Made by a program: the position numbers and the translations under genes
Source: Chryseobacterium binzhouense
Lineage (GTDB): Bacteria; Bacteroidota; Bacteroidia; Flavobacteriales; Weeksellaceae
Reading direction: 5' to 3'
Assembly (NCBI RefSeq): GCF_007474545.1
Contig: NZ_VKOG01000009.1
Coordinates: 1 to 64,000 of the forward strand
Length of the DNA: 64,000 bases
Part shown: piece after piece, positions 35,060-42,533 of the stretch
Layout of the letters: each line of letters begins with the position of its first letter
Position numbering within the stretch: the stretch's first letter is position 1
Notes under the pieces: generated by a model
What the model saw: the letters and a program-made list of their open reading frames with translations, nothing else
Told to the model about the DNA's origin: nothing
The model's database searches: none

Positions 35060-35368
35060 TTAAACTTCGGGAGGCGGTGAAAATATAGAGATAAAAGGGT
35101 TTAGATGTATAGAAACATCTCTTTGTTCGAATTTGTTTTTTTTATCTTCTATAGATTGCTTTACCAATATATAATCGCTGGATTTGTAAGGTTTAGGTGG
35201 GAATTTTTCATTAAAATTCGCAGTATTGGTTTTTACTTCTTCTTCGATTATATCATTGCTAAGTGTGGTAAGATTCCATTCAAATATTACGGATAAACTA
35301 GGCAGAACGATAAAGTTGACAAAAATTGCCAACGTTAAAATGCCCGTGTATTTCAGTAATGTATTGAT
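35060..35368 (-). CDS. Small single-pass membrane protein of unknown function, start codon unclear
   Basis: An open frame between the carbonic anhydrase and SulP genes. Its stop is at 35060. In-frame coding potential runs up to the carbonic anhydrase stop: the translated upstream part NTLLKYTGILTLAIFVNFIVLP makes a full hydrophobic signal or anchor. No ATG, GTG or TTG stands at the head of that segment; the codon there is ATC (35366-35368), 3 bases after the carbonic anhydrase stop. The first usable codon is TTG at 35330-35332, giving 90 residues and a shortened anchor. The tail is polar and ends SIFSPPPEV. Coordinates use the ATC as a possible start; function unknown. Confidence 0.55.
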   Translation of the reverse strand: MNTLLKYTGILTLAIFVNFIVLPSLSVIFEWNLTTLSNDIIEEEVKTNTANFNEKFPPKPYKSSDYILVKQSIEDKKNKFEQRDVSIHLNPFISIFSPPPEV

Positions 35369-35371
35369 GGC

Positions 35372-36055
35372 TTAATCTTTTAAATTGATGTTGTTTTTTC
35401 TGCTCATAACCCAGTCAGAATTGGTAAGGTCATATACTTTCTGAATGTCCTTTAATATTTTTTCAAAGTCAATGTTCAGATCAATGATTTTTCCTGTTTC
35501 CAGATCAAAAACCCATCCGTGTACAATGGGATATTGTTCCAGGATATATCTTTCTTGCACCACTGCCATTTTTACGACGTTTACGCATTGTTCCTGTACA
35601 TTTAGCTCTATTAAGCGGTTGTATCTTTGATGTTCGTTTTCTATTGCATCCAGCTCAGCCTGATGTAATCTGTACACATCTCTGATGTTTCTTAGCCAAG
35701 GATTCATTAATCCGTAATCTTGTGGAGTCATTGCCGCTTTTACGCCACCGCATCCGTAATGTCCGCAAACAATAATGTGTTTTACTTTTAAGTGCTGTAC
35801 AGCATACTGTATTACAGCGGTAGAACTCATATCCAGAGTGTTTACAACATTAGCAATGTTTCTGTGGACGAAAATTTCACCAGGACCGGCTCCCATTAGT
35901 TCTTCTGCTGTTACTCTGGAGTCACTGCATCCGATGTACAGGTAGTCAGGTGATTGACCGGCAGATAGTTTCTTGAAAAAATCGGCATCTTCGCCTAGCT
36001 TTTTGTCAATCCACGCTTTGTTGTTTTCAAAAATTTTGTTGTACTTTTGAGACAT
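35372..36055 (-). CDS. can: Beta-class carbonic anhydrase
   Basis: A 227-residue zinc enzyme interconverting CO2 and bicarbonate. The zinc ligands Cys43, Asp45 (with Arg47) in GCSDSRVT and His99, Cys102 in GHYGCGGV are all present. Length is normal for the bacterial beta class. It is the first gene of a presumed operon with the small membrane protein and SulP transporter. A near-consensus box TATATTTA occurs upstream at 36083-36090. Confidence 0.95.
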   Translation of the reverse strand: MSQKYNKIFENNKAWIDKKLGEDADFFKKLSAGQSPDYLYIGCSDSRVTAEELMGAGPGEIFVHRNIANVVNTLDMSSTAVIQYAVQHLKVKHIIVCGHYGCGGVKAAMTPQDYGLMNPWLRNIRDVYRLHQAELDAIENEHQRYNRLIELNVQEQCVNVVKMAVVQERYILEQYPIVHGWVFDLETGKIIDLNIDFEKILKDIQKVYDLTNSDWVMSRKNNINLKD

Positions 36056-36152
36056 TTAGTTATTTTTTTAAATTTAAACGTATAAATATAATAAAATAAA
36101 TTTAAACAAACCCTTTATAAATGCGTGGTTTCTGCTTTCAGCAAAAGGTTTG

Positions 36153-36707
36153 TTAAACTAAATGGTTGATATAGCCCTCTGTAGCATTTTCTTTTAAAAT
36201 AATCTGTGCAGGATTTCCGATAACTAAAGAATTTGATGGAACATCTGAGTTAACATAAGCATTTGGAGCAATAAGTACATTGTCTCCAATTTTTATTTTT
36301 CCTACAATTACTGCATTAGGACCAATCCAAACCTGATTGCCAATCTCAGGAACGCCTTCATTTTTTCCTCTGTTGGCTTGTGCGATGGTTACACCTTGTG
36401 CAATATTGCAGTTTTTGCCAATTTTTGTTTTGGGATTAACGACTACTGCTCCCCAATGTCCTAAATAAAAACCTTCTCCTATCTCAGTTTCAGGATAAAT
36501 CTGAAAACCGTATTTAATCTGATAATGTCTTAATAAAAATCTCCAGAAAATACCCGGAATTGATTTTTTTGAATGTTTTTGACACTTTCTCAAAAGAAAG
36601 ATATAATGCAGGTTTGGATTAATACATTTTATCAAAATATCTTTGCTAGAAAGCCATTTTCCGCTTTCCCTGTAGAAATCCTTCTGTATTGTAGTGTAAT
36701 TTTTCAT
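36153..36707 (-). CDS. Serine acetyltransferase-like hexapeptide transferase
   Basis: A 184-residue acyltransferase with a left-handed beta-helix made of hexapeptide repeats (about 85-170: GEGFYLGHWGAVVVNPKTKIGKN, IGNQVWIGPNAVIVGKIKIG). HWGAVVV holds the likely catalytic His. It is closest to the short CysE-type serine acetyltransferases that lack the long N-terminal domain, but sugar O-acetyltransferases look alike. Two ATG codons are possible, 36707 and 36734; I use the inner one, which gives the normal family N-terminus MKNYTTIQKDFYRE. A TACTTTTG box at 36755-36762 allows either. It stands alone next to the LysR gene. Confidence 0.72.
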   Translation of the reverse strand: MKNYTTIQKDFYRESGKWLSSKDILIKCINPNLHYIFLLRKCQKHSKKSIPGIFWRFLLRHYQIKYGFQIYPETEIGEGFYLGHWGAVVVNPKTKIGKNCNIAQGVTIAQANRGKNEGVPEIGNQVWIGPNAVIVGKIKIGDNVLIAPNAYVNSDVPSNSLVIGNPAQIILKENATEGYINHLV

Positions 36708-36754
36708 ATTGTGCAGAGAATGAAGATTGATCAACTGATGTTGATTAATTTAAA

Positions 36755-36762
36755 CAAAAGTA
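36755..36762 (-). promoter_or_regulatory. -7 box TACTTTTG
   Basis: Minus-strand match to TAnnTTTG upstream of the acetyltransferase gene. An inverted repeat ATCAAC-tgat-GTTGAT at about 36728-36743 lies in the predicted leader and could be an operator. Confidence 0.45.
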
Positions 36763-36816
36763 ATTAATTGTAACTAATCTATTTAATTTTAAAAACTTGA
36801 TTTTATGTCTTAGAAA

Positions 36817-37740
36817 TTAATACTTCTCATACCACCTAAACGTTTCGTGGGCAATAGTTTCTTTTTCTTTTTGCAGAAATTCTAAAAATGCTTCAGAAAC
36901 CGGACTGTGTTTTTTCTCTCTAAGCCAGATCAAACTCCAGTTGGTTTTGATAGGTAAACCTTTCATCGGGATAATTTGTAACTCTTTATTCCGCAGCTCG
37001 TTTCTGATTCCTATGAGCGGCATAATAGAAAACCCTAAACCTGCTAACAAAGCCTGTTTTACCGCTTCGTTGGAGGTAAGTTCCATTTTTTTGAGTACAG
37101 AAATATGGTTTTGGTTAATGAATTTTTCCATAGTTTGTCGGGTTCCTGAACCTTTTTCGCGAAAAATTAACGGCAGACTTTCAAAAAAATCTTTTACATT
37201 TTCCTGACTTTCCACGTTTTGCTGCGCATTTCCTACCAAAAAAAGTTTGTTTTGCAGTAAGTCTAATTTTTCGATACTTAAATTTTTAGGCAATATGGAA
37301 ACCAGCGCAAAATCTACCTCATTATTTTCCAGACTTTCTATTACTTTTTGTTTGTTGGTTACATCCATTTCCAGCTCAATTCCGGGATGTTGCTGCATAA
37401 ACTGGCTCAAAAAATAGGGCATCACATATTTTCCGGTAGACACTACAGAAATTTTTAATCTGCCTGTAAGTTGCCCTTTATAAGCCATCGTTTTATAATT
37501 AATGGCGTGTACCTGCTGAATAATTACTTCGGCTGCTTTGGCTATTTCTCTGCCAAAATCGGTAATGTAAATTTTTCTGCCAATGACTTCAGTAAGCGGA
37601 ATATTAAACTGATCCTGAAAGTTTCTCAATTGTATCGAAACTGCAGGCTGCGTCAGATGAAGCTCTTCCGAAGCTTTTGTAACGCTCTGAGTCTGTACAA
37701 TTTTCAGGAATATCTGTAGTTGATTTAACGTGTAATTCAT
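36817..37740 (-). CDS. LysR family transcriptional regulator
   Basis: A 307-residue LTTR: N-terminal winged helix-turn-helix (about 1-60, VTKASEELHLTQPAVSIQLRNFQ) and a two-lobe effector domain (about 90-300). It is transcribed away from icd with 97 bases between start codons, the usual layout for a LysR protein and its target. The N-terminus resembles the CbbR/CmpR/CysB-like group that controls carbon or sulfur assimilation, and the target operon ends in a bicarbonate permease, so a CO2- or metabolite-sensing role is plausible but not shown. Confidence 0.92.
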   Translation of the reverse strand: MNYTLNQLQIFLKIVQTQSVTKASEELHLTQPAVSIQLRNFQDQFNIPLTEVIGRKIYITDFGREIAKAAEVIIQQVHAINYKTMAYKGQLTGRLKISVVSTGKYVMPYFLSQFMQQHPGIELEMDVTNKQKVIESLENNEVDFALVSILPKNLSIEKLDLLQNKLFLVGNAQQNVESQENVKDFFESLPLIFREKGSGTRQTMEKFINQNHISVLKKMELTSNEAVKQALLAGLGFSIMPLIGIRNELRNKELQIIPMKGLPIKTNWSLIWLREKKHSPVSEAFLEFLQKEKETIAHETFRWYEKY

Positions 37741-37764
37741 AAAATATGTTTATATAAAACATTA

Positions 37765-37772
37765 CAAAAATA
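37765..37772 (-). promoter_or_regulatory. -7 box TATTTTTG for the LysR gene
   Basis: Minus-strand match to TAnnTTTG ending 24 bases before the ATG at 37740. On the opposite strand a one-mismatch box CAAATTTG at 37799-37806 could serve icd. Confidence 0.5.
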
Positions 37773-37837
37773 AATAAAAATTTATGAATTTCATTTCTCA
37801 AATTTGTCCACAGAAATAACAAACTAAAAATTATTCA

Positions 37838-39274
37838 ATGAAAAGAATTACAGTAGCTAAAGGTGATGGTATAGGTCCGGAAATTATGGATGCAACCCTG
37901 AAAATAATTTTAGCAGCAGGAGCACAATTGGAAATTGATGAAATAGAAATTGGAGAGAAAATATATCTGTCCGGAAACACTTCCGGAATTTCTTCCGAAA
38001 GCTGGGATATTATCAGAAGAAATAAAATTTTCCTGAAAGCACCTATCACCACTCCTCAAGGCGGAGGATATAAAAGTCTGAATGTAACTACCCGAAAATT
38101 TTTAGGATTGTACGCCAACGTAAGACCTTGCACCAGTTTGCACCCTTTCGTAAGTACCAAACACCCGGTAATGGATATGGTGATTGTGAGAGAAAATGAG
38201 GAAGATTTGTATGCAGGAATAGAACATCAGCAGACCGATGAGGTAATACAATGTCTGAAACTCATCAGCAGACCGGGCTGCGAAAAAATTGTAAGATATG
38301 CTTTTGAATATGCAAAACAGCAAAACCGAAAAAAGGTAACCTGCTTTAGCAAAGACAATATTATGAAACAAACCGACGGATTGTTTCACCAGGTGTTCAA
38401 TGAAATTGCAAAAGAATATCCGGAAATAGAAAATGAACACTGGATTGTTGATATAGGTGCTGCAAAAGTGGCAGATACACCGGAAGATTTTGATGTGATT
38501 GTGATGCCGAATTTATACGGAGACATCATCAGCGATATAGCTGCACAAATTACGGGTTCTGTTGGTTTAGCAGGCTCTGCCAATATCGGCGAAGAATGTT
38601 CTATGTTCGAAGCGATACACGGTTCTGCGCCTACCATTGCAGGACAAAACGTTGCTAATCCTTCAGGTTTATTGCAGGGAGCGGTGATGATGCTGAACCA
38701 TATCGGACAAAACGAGGTGGCCGAAAAAGTACACAATGCGTGGCTGAAAACGCTGGAAGACGGTATTCATACCCAAGATATTTTCAGCGATGAAACCAGC
38801 AAACAAAAAGTAGGAACCCAAGCGTTTGCCGATGCCGTAATTGCTAATCTGGGACAAAAACCAGCCCAGCTAAAACCGGTGCATTATGCCAACAATACGG
38901 TAATGGATCTTCCAAAATACCAAAGAAAACCTTCGGCGAAAAAAGAATTGGCAGGAGTAGATGTTTTCGTGCATTGGAGCGGAACAGATCCTAACGAATT
39001 GGCAGAGAAAATGAAAAAAATTCAAACAGAAGGCATTCAACTTACAATGATTACCAACCGTGGTATTAAGGTGTGGCCCGATGGTTTTAAAGAAACTTTC
39101 TGTACCGATCATTGGAGATGCAGATTCAAACCTTCTGAAAATCAGAAAATTCAGAAAGAACATATCATTCAGTTATTGCAAAGCGCGCTGCATCAGGAAA
39201 TTGATGTCATTAAAACAGAAAATCTGTATGAATTTGATGGAAAAGCCGGATATTCTCTGGGGCAGGGACAGTAA
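37838..39274 (+). CDS. icd: NADP-dependent isocitrate dehydrogenase, Thermus-like with C-terminal domain
   Basis: A 478-residue TCA-cycle enzyme giving 2-oxoglutarate and CO2. Substrate motifs are present: GDGIGPEIM at the N-terminus, TTPQGGGYKSLNVTTRKFLGLYANVRP near residue 70, VIVRENEEDLYAGIE near 110 and GDIISDIAAQITGSVGLAGSANIGE near 230. A C-terminal extra domain (about 375-478, VFVHWSGTDPNELAEKM) is as in Thermus-type enzymes. It is the first gene of the operon divergent from the LysR regulator; cofactor choice is inferred from the family. Confidence 0.9.
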   Translation: MKRITVAKGDGIGPEIMDATLKIILAAGAQLEIDEIEIGEKIYLSGNTSGISSESWDIIRRNKIFLKAPITTPQGGGYKSLNVTTRKFLGLYANVRPCTSLHPFVSTKHPVMDMVIVRENEEDLYAGIEHQQTDEVIQCLKLISRPGCEKIVRYAFEYAKQQNRKKVTCFSKDNIMKQTDGLFHQVFNEIAKEYPEIENEHWIVDIGAAKVADTPEDFDVIVMPNLYGDIISDIAAQITGSVGLAGSANIGEECSMFEAIHGSAPTIAGQNVANPSGLLQGAVMMLNHIGQNEVAEKVHNAWLKTLEDGIHTQDIFSDETSKQKVGTQAFADAVIANLGQKPAQLKPVHYANNTVMDLPKYQRKPSAKKELAGVDVFVHWSGTDPNELAEKMKKIQTEGIQLTMITNRGIKVWPDGFKETFCTDHWRCRFKPSENQKIQKEHIIQLLQSALHQEIDVIKTENLYEFDGKAGYSLGQGQ

Positions 39275-39295
39275 AAATCATTTAAAATAATTTTT

Positions 39296-39472
39296 ATGAT
39301 AACTAAAAATCTAAGTCTTGCCCTATCATTAGGATTTTTGATGTTGTCCCTAATGTTAGGAATCTTCATAGAAAATACCATCTACAGCCATCTGTTTACT
39401 TTGCTGGCTATTGTTACCGGAGCAGATTGTTTACAGAAATTTTCACCTCAAAATAATAAAGACAATGAATAA
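39296..39472 (+). CDS. Small membrane protein, 58 residues
   Basis: A short open frame with one long or two adjacent hydrophobic segments (SLALSLGFLMLSLMLGIF about residues 7-24, and HLFTLLAIVTG about 32-42) and a polar tail. It starts 21 bases after the icd stop. Its last bases overlap the next start codon by 8 bases (ATG at 39465, stop at 39470-39472), which argues that it is translated and coupled. No family is recognised. Confidence 0.6.
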   Translation: MITKNLSLALSLGFLMLSLMLGIFIENTIYSHLFTLLAIVTGADCLQKFSPQNNKDNE

Positions 39473-39746
39473 TTTAGAAAAATTGACCCTTATAGAAGGG
39501 AACTTTACCACAGAAGAAGCCAAAGAAATTTTGCAGAATGTTTTTATGACTAAAATTAAATTCCATGAGCATAAGAATTTCAGCAGTATTGAGCGGTTCG
39601 GAAAGGATGACGAAACTGCGGTAAGCAGAATTCCGGAACTTAAAAAAGAATTGCAGCGGCTGAACGAAATTTTCACCTGGGCGCAACAGCATCATAAAAG
39701 ACTTCATTTATCATCAGAAATTCATATTTCTTTTATTGAAGAATAA
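39465..39746 (+). CDS. Hypothetical protein in the icd-sbtA operon
   Basis: A 93-residue soluble, probably helical protein. Visible features are NFTTEEAKEILQNVFMTKIKFHE, a RFGKDDETAVSRIPELKKEL stretch and a final LSSEIHISFIEE. The helix-rich charged middle looks like a small regulatory or adaptor protein, but no family is recognised and it lacks the T-loop of PII/SbtB-like proteins. It is sandwiched between the small membrane protein (8-base overlap) and the DUF6671 gene (2-base gap). Confidence 0.75.
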   Translation: MNNLEKLTLIEGNFTTEEAKEILQNVFMTKIKFHEHKNFSSIERFGKDDETAVSRIPELKKELQRLNEIFTWAQQHHKRLHLSSEIHISFIEE

Positions 39747-39748
39747 AT

Positions 39749-40585
39749 ATGTTTGAAGGAAGAACCCTGCTTATTGCAACCAAACATCAAAAAGAGAAGG
39801 TGATTGCCCCAATTTTTGAAAAAGAATTTGGGGTAAAATGTATTGTTTCGCAGCAGTTTGATACAGATGTTTTAGGAACTTTTACAGGGGACGTAGAACG
39901 CGAAAACGATCCGCTTACCACGGTAAAAGAAAAATGCAGAGCAGCGATGAGTTTGGAAAAATGCGATTTGGCTATTGCAAGCGAAGGTTCTTTTGGGGCG
40001 CATCCCAGTGTGTTTTTTGCTTCGGCAGACGAAGAATTTCTGGTGTTGCTGGATGAAAAAAATAAGCTGGAAATTATAGCCCGAGAAATAAGTTTGGAAA
40101 CCAATTTTGCAGGATCAGAAGTGGCAACAGAAAAGGAATTATTGGAGTTTGCTGCTAAAGCAGGTTTTCCGCAGCACGGCTTGATTATTAGAAAAGAAGC
40201 GCAGGATGCTACCCATTTGGTAAAAGGAATTACAGATGAAACTACGCTGCTCAATAGTTTTAAAGAATTTCAAAAACTATACGGAAAAGCATTTGTAGAA
40301 ACCGATATGCGGGCAATGTACAATCCTACCAGAATGAGCGTGATTGAAAAAACCGCAAAAAAACTGGTGGAAAAAATTAAATGTACCTGCCCCAATTGCC
40401 AAACACCCGGTTTTGATATTACCGAAGCCGTGAAAGGTTTGCTTTGCGCACAATGTGGTTTTCCTACCAGAAGCACGCTCAGTTACATTTATTCTTGTAA
40501 AAAGTGCGATTTTAAAAAAGAGGAAAAATATCCGCATCAAAAACAATTGGAAGATCCTATGTACTGCGATTTCTGCAATCCTTAA
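39749..40585 (+). CDS. DUF6671 family protein with C-terminal zinc ribbons
   Basis: A 278-residue protein. The N-terminal domain (about 1-200) has the pattern GRTLLIATKHQKEKVIAPIFEKEFG and ASEGSFGAHPSVFFA, which I recognise as the DUF6671 family; its function is unknown. The C-terminal 75 residues carry four Cys pairs, CTCPNC, CAQC, CKKC and CDFC, likely two zinc ribbons. The mix suggests a nucleic-acid- or metabolite-linked role. It is tightly packed in the icd operon, 2 bases after the upstream gene and 10 before the tsaC gene. Confidence 0.75.
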   Translation: MFEGRTLLIATKHQKEKVIAPIFEKEFGVKCIVSQQFDTDVLGTFTGDVERENDPLTTVKEKCRAAMSLEKCDLAIASEGSFGAHPSVFFASADEEFLVLLDEKNKLEIIAREISLETNFAGSEVATEKELLEFAAKAGFPQHGLIIRKEAQDATHLVKGITDETTLLNSFKEFQKLYGKAFVETDMRAMYNPTRMSVIEKTAKKLVEKIKCTCPNCQTPGFDITEAVKGLLCAQCGFPTRSTLSYIYSCKKCDFKKEEKYPHQKQLEDPMYCDFCNP

Positions 40586-40595
40586 TGAAGAAAAA

Positions 40596-41546
40596 ATGAT
40601 TACAAAAGATATTCAAAAAGCTATAGAAGCATTAGAAAATAATGAGTTGATAGCGCTGCCAACAGAAACGGTTTATGGTTTGGCAGGAAATGCTTACAAC
40701 GAAACGGCCATTAAAAAAATTTTTGAGCTTAAAAAAAGACCGTTGTACAATCCGTTAATTGTGCATCTGCATTCGGTAGCACAGTTGAAAGAAGTAGCAA
40801 GGGAAATTCCGGAAAAAGCAAAGATACTTGCAGAAAAATTCTGGCCAGGATCGCTCACTTTAGTATTGAAAAAGCAGGCTCATATTCCTGATTTGGTAAC
40901 GGCTGGAAAAGATACTGTGGCGGTAAGAATTCCGCAGCATTTAGTTGCATTGGCGTTATTGGAACAGTTAGATTTTCCTTTAGTAGCACCCAGCGCTAAT
41001 CCTTTTGGAAGCATTAGTCCTACTTCTCCACAACACGTCAGTAATTATTTTCAAGACAAACTGCCCGTTATTTTAGATGGCGGAAATTGTGCAAACGGAG
41101 TAGAATCTACTATTGTTGGTTTTCGGGGCGATTCAGTTGTTTTGTACCGGCACGGTTCGGTATCAGTAGAAGAAATAGAGCAGGTGATTGGCAAAATAGA
41201 AACCATAACCCACAACGATACCACGCCCGATGCACCCGGAATGCTTTCAAAACATTATGCCCCCAAAACTCCTGCGGTACTTACGGAAAATATTGAAAAC
41301 GAAATTCAGAAAAATTCAGGAAAAAGAATTGGTGCTTTAATATTTAAAAATCAAACGAAAACAGCAGTTGCGTATCAGGAAGTTCTTTCTGTAAAAGGAG
41401 ATTTAAAAGAAGCCACCAAAAATTTGTATGCCGCTTTGCATCGGTTGGATGCAATGGATTTGGACATCATTATTGCTGAACGTTTACCAGATAACGGTTT
41501 GGGAATCACATTAAATGACAGGCTCAGCCGCGCCGTAAAAAGATAA
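40596..41546 (+). CDS. L-threonylcarbamoyladenylate synthase (Sua5/YrdC/YwlC family)
   Basis: A 316-residue protein making threonylcarbamoyl-AMP from threonine, bicarbonate and ATP for t6A in tRNA. The YrdC domain has LPTETVYGLAGNA near residue 17, KRPLYNPLIVHL, WPGSLTLVLKK and APSANPFGSISPTSPQHV. A linker leads to the Sua5-type C-terminal domain (GMLSKHYAPKTP near 210), which matches the two-domain Sua5 form. The ATG at 40596 is chosen because a longer frame would overlap DUF6671 by more than 130 bases. It uses bicarbonate as substrate, of note beside sbtA. Confidence 0.92.
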   Translation: MITKDIQKAIEALENNELIALPTETVYGLAGNAYNETAIKKIFELKKRPLYNPLIVHLHSVAQLKEVAREIPEKAKILAEKFWPGSLTLVLKKQAHIPDLVTAGKDTVAVRIPQHLVALALLEQLDFPLVAPSANPFGSISPTSPQHVSNYFQDKLPVILDGGNCANGVESTIVGFRGDSVVLYRHGSVSVEEIEQVIGKIETITHNDTTPDAPGMLSKHYAPKTPAVLTENIENEIQKNSGKRIGALIFKNQTKTAVAYQEVLSVKGDLKEATKNLYAALHRLDAMDLDIIIAERLPDNGLGITLNDRLSRAVKR

Positions 41547-41568
41547 AAAATTAAGTAAAATTAAACGA

Positions 41569-42531
41569 ATGAATTTTGATTTATTGATAGAAAATTTAAC
41601 CAATCCTGCACTGTTGTTTTTTGTGTTGGGGGTAATAGCTGTGCTGGTAAAAAGCGATTTGGAAATACCGCCCAACTCTTCCAAGTTTATCTCTTTATAC
41701 CTGCTTTTTGCTATTGGATTTAAAGGCGGACAGGAATTGTCGCACGAGCATTTTACGGCAGAAATCGGTTGGTCTATGCTTTTCGGAATTGCTTTATCGC
41801 TGGTGATTCCGCTGTACACATTTTTTATTTTAAAGAAGCGTTTATCACTCTATGATGCAGGAGCTATTGCTGCAGCTTATGGCTCGGTAAGTGCCGTAAC
41901 TTTTGTGACCGCAGCCAGTTATTTAGAAACTCAGCAGTTGGAGTTGCACGGTCATATGGTAGCCATTATGGCGCTGATGGAATCTCCGGCAATTATTATG
42001 GGCTTAGTGCTTATTTCAATTTTTGGGAAAGATCAGGGCAGTGAAATCAAAAAAAGAACCGCCATTAAACATTCATTTACCAACGGAAGCGTGTTGCTTA
42101 TTTTGGGAAGTTTGGCAATTGGTTTTTTAGCCGATGATAAACAGGCAGAAGGTATAAAACCTTTTACCAACGATTTATTCAAAGGGTTTTTAGCCATTTT
42201 TCTTTTGGATATGGGTGTTACCAGCGGACGAAAGCTAAAATCTTTTTTCTCTTTCGGCTGGTTTCCTATTTTATTTGCAGCGATTATTCCGTTGATAAAC
42301 GGCTGTATTGTTGCGTGGATAAGTTCGTGGGTTACTCCTGATGTTTCTAGCCGTTTTATTTTTGCTATTCTTGCGGCAAGTGCATCTTATATCGCCGTAC
42401 CTGCCGCAATGAAAATATCTGTGCCGAAAGCCAATCCGGGATTGTTTTTACCGATGGCACTGGCAGTTACTTTCCCTATGAATATAACAATCGGGATGCC
42501 TTTGTACTTTCTGGTGGTGCAAAATACTTAG
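41569..42531 (+). CDS. sbtA: Sodium-dependent bicarbonate transport family permease (SbtA-like)
   Basis: A 320-residue inner-membrane protein with about ten predicted helices in two inverted halves. Motifs match the SbtA (DUF897) family: IAAAYGSVSAVTFVTA near residue 100, and LAASASYIAVPAAMKISVPKANPG near 265. Cyanobacterial SbtA takes up bicarbonate with sodium. No SbtB-like PII gene follows. It is the last gene of the operon divergent from the LysR regulator and meets the convergent glycosyltransferase gene with only 2 bases between stops. Confidence 0.9.
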   Translation: MNFDLLIENLTNPALLFFVLGVIAVLVKSDLEIPPNSSKFISLYLLFAIGFKGGQELSHEHFTAEIGWSMLFGIALSLVIPLYTFFILKKRLSLYDAGAIAAAYGSVSAVTFVTAASYLETQQLELHGHMVAIMALMESPAIIMGLVLISIFGKDQGSEIKKRTAIKHSFTNGSVLLILGSLAIGFLADDKQAEGIKPFTNDLFKGFLAIFLLDMGVTSGRKLKSFFSFGWFPILFAAIIPLINGCIVAWISSWVTPDVSSRFIFAILAASASYIAVPAAMKISVPKANPGLFLPMALAVTFPMNITIGMPLYFLVVQNT

Positions 42532-42533
42532 AT

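Noticed and set aside
36105-36154. AACAAACC/GGTTTGTT inverted repeat at the end of the acetyltransferase gene
   Set aside because: The loop is more than 30 bases and the repeat overlaps the stop codon; not convincing as a terminator.
39465-39746. The 93-residue protein as an SbtB/PII-like regulator of SbtA
   Set aside because: Size fits, but no PII T-loop or ferredoxin-like pattern is visible.
37838-42531. Recent horizontal transfer of the icd-sbtA operon
   Set aside because: GC appears slightly raised, but other conserved genes such as mfd have similar values on rough count; no mobile element or repeat boundary was seen.
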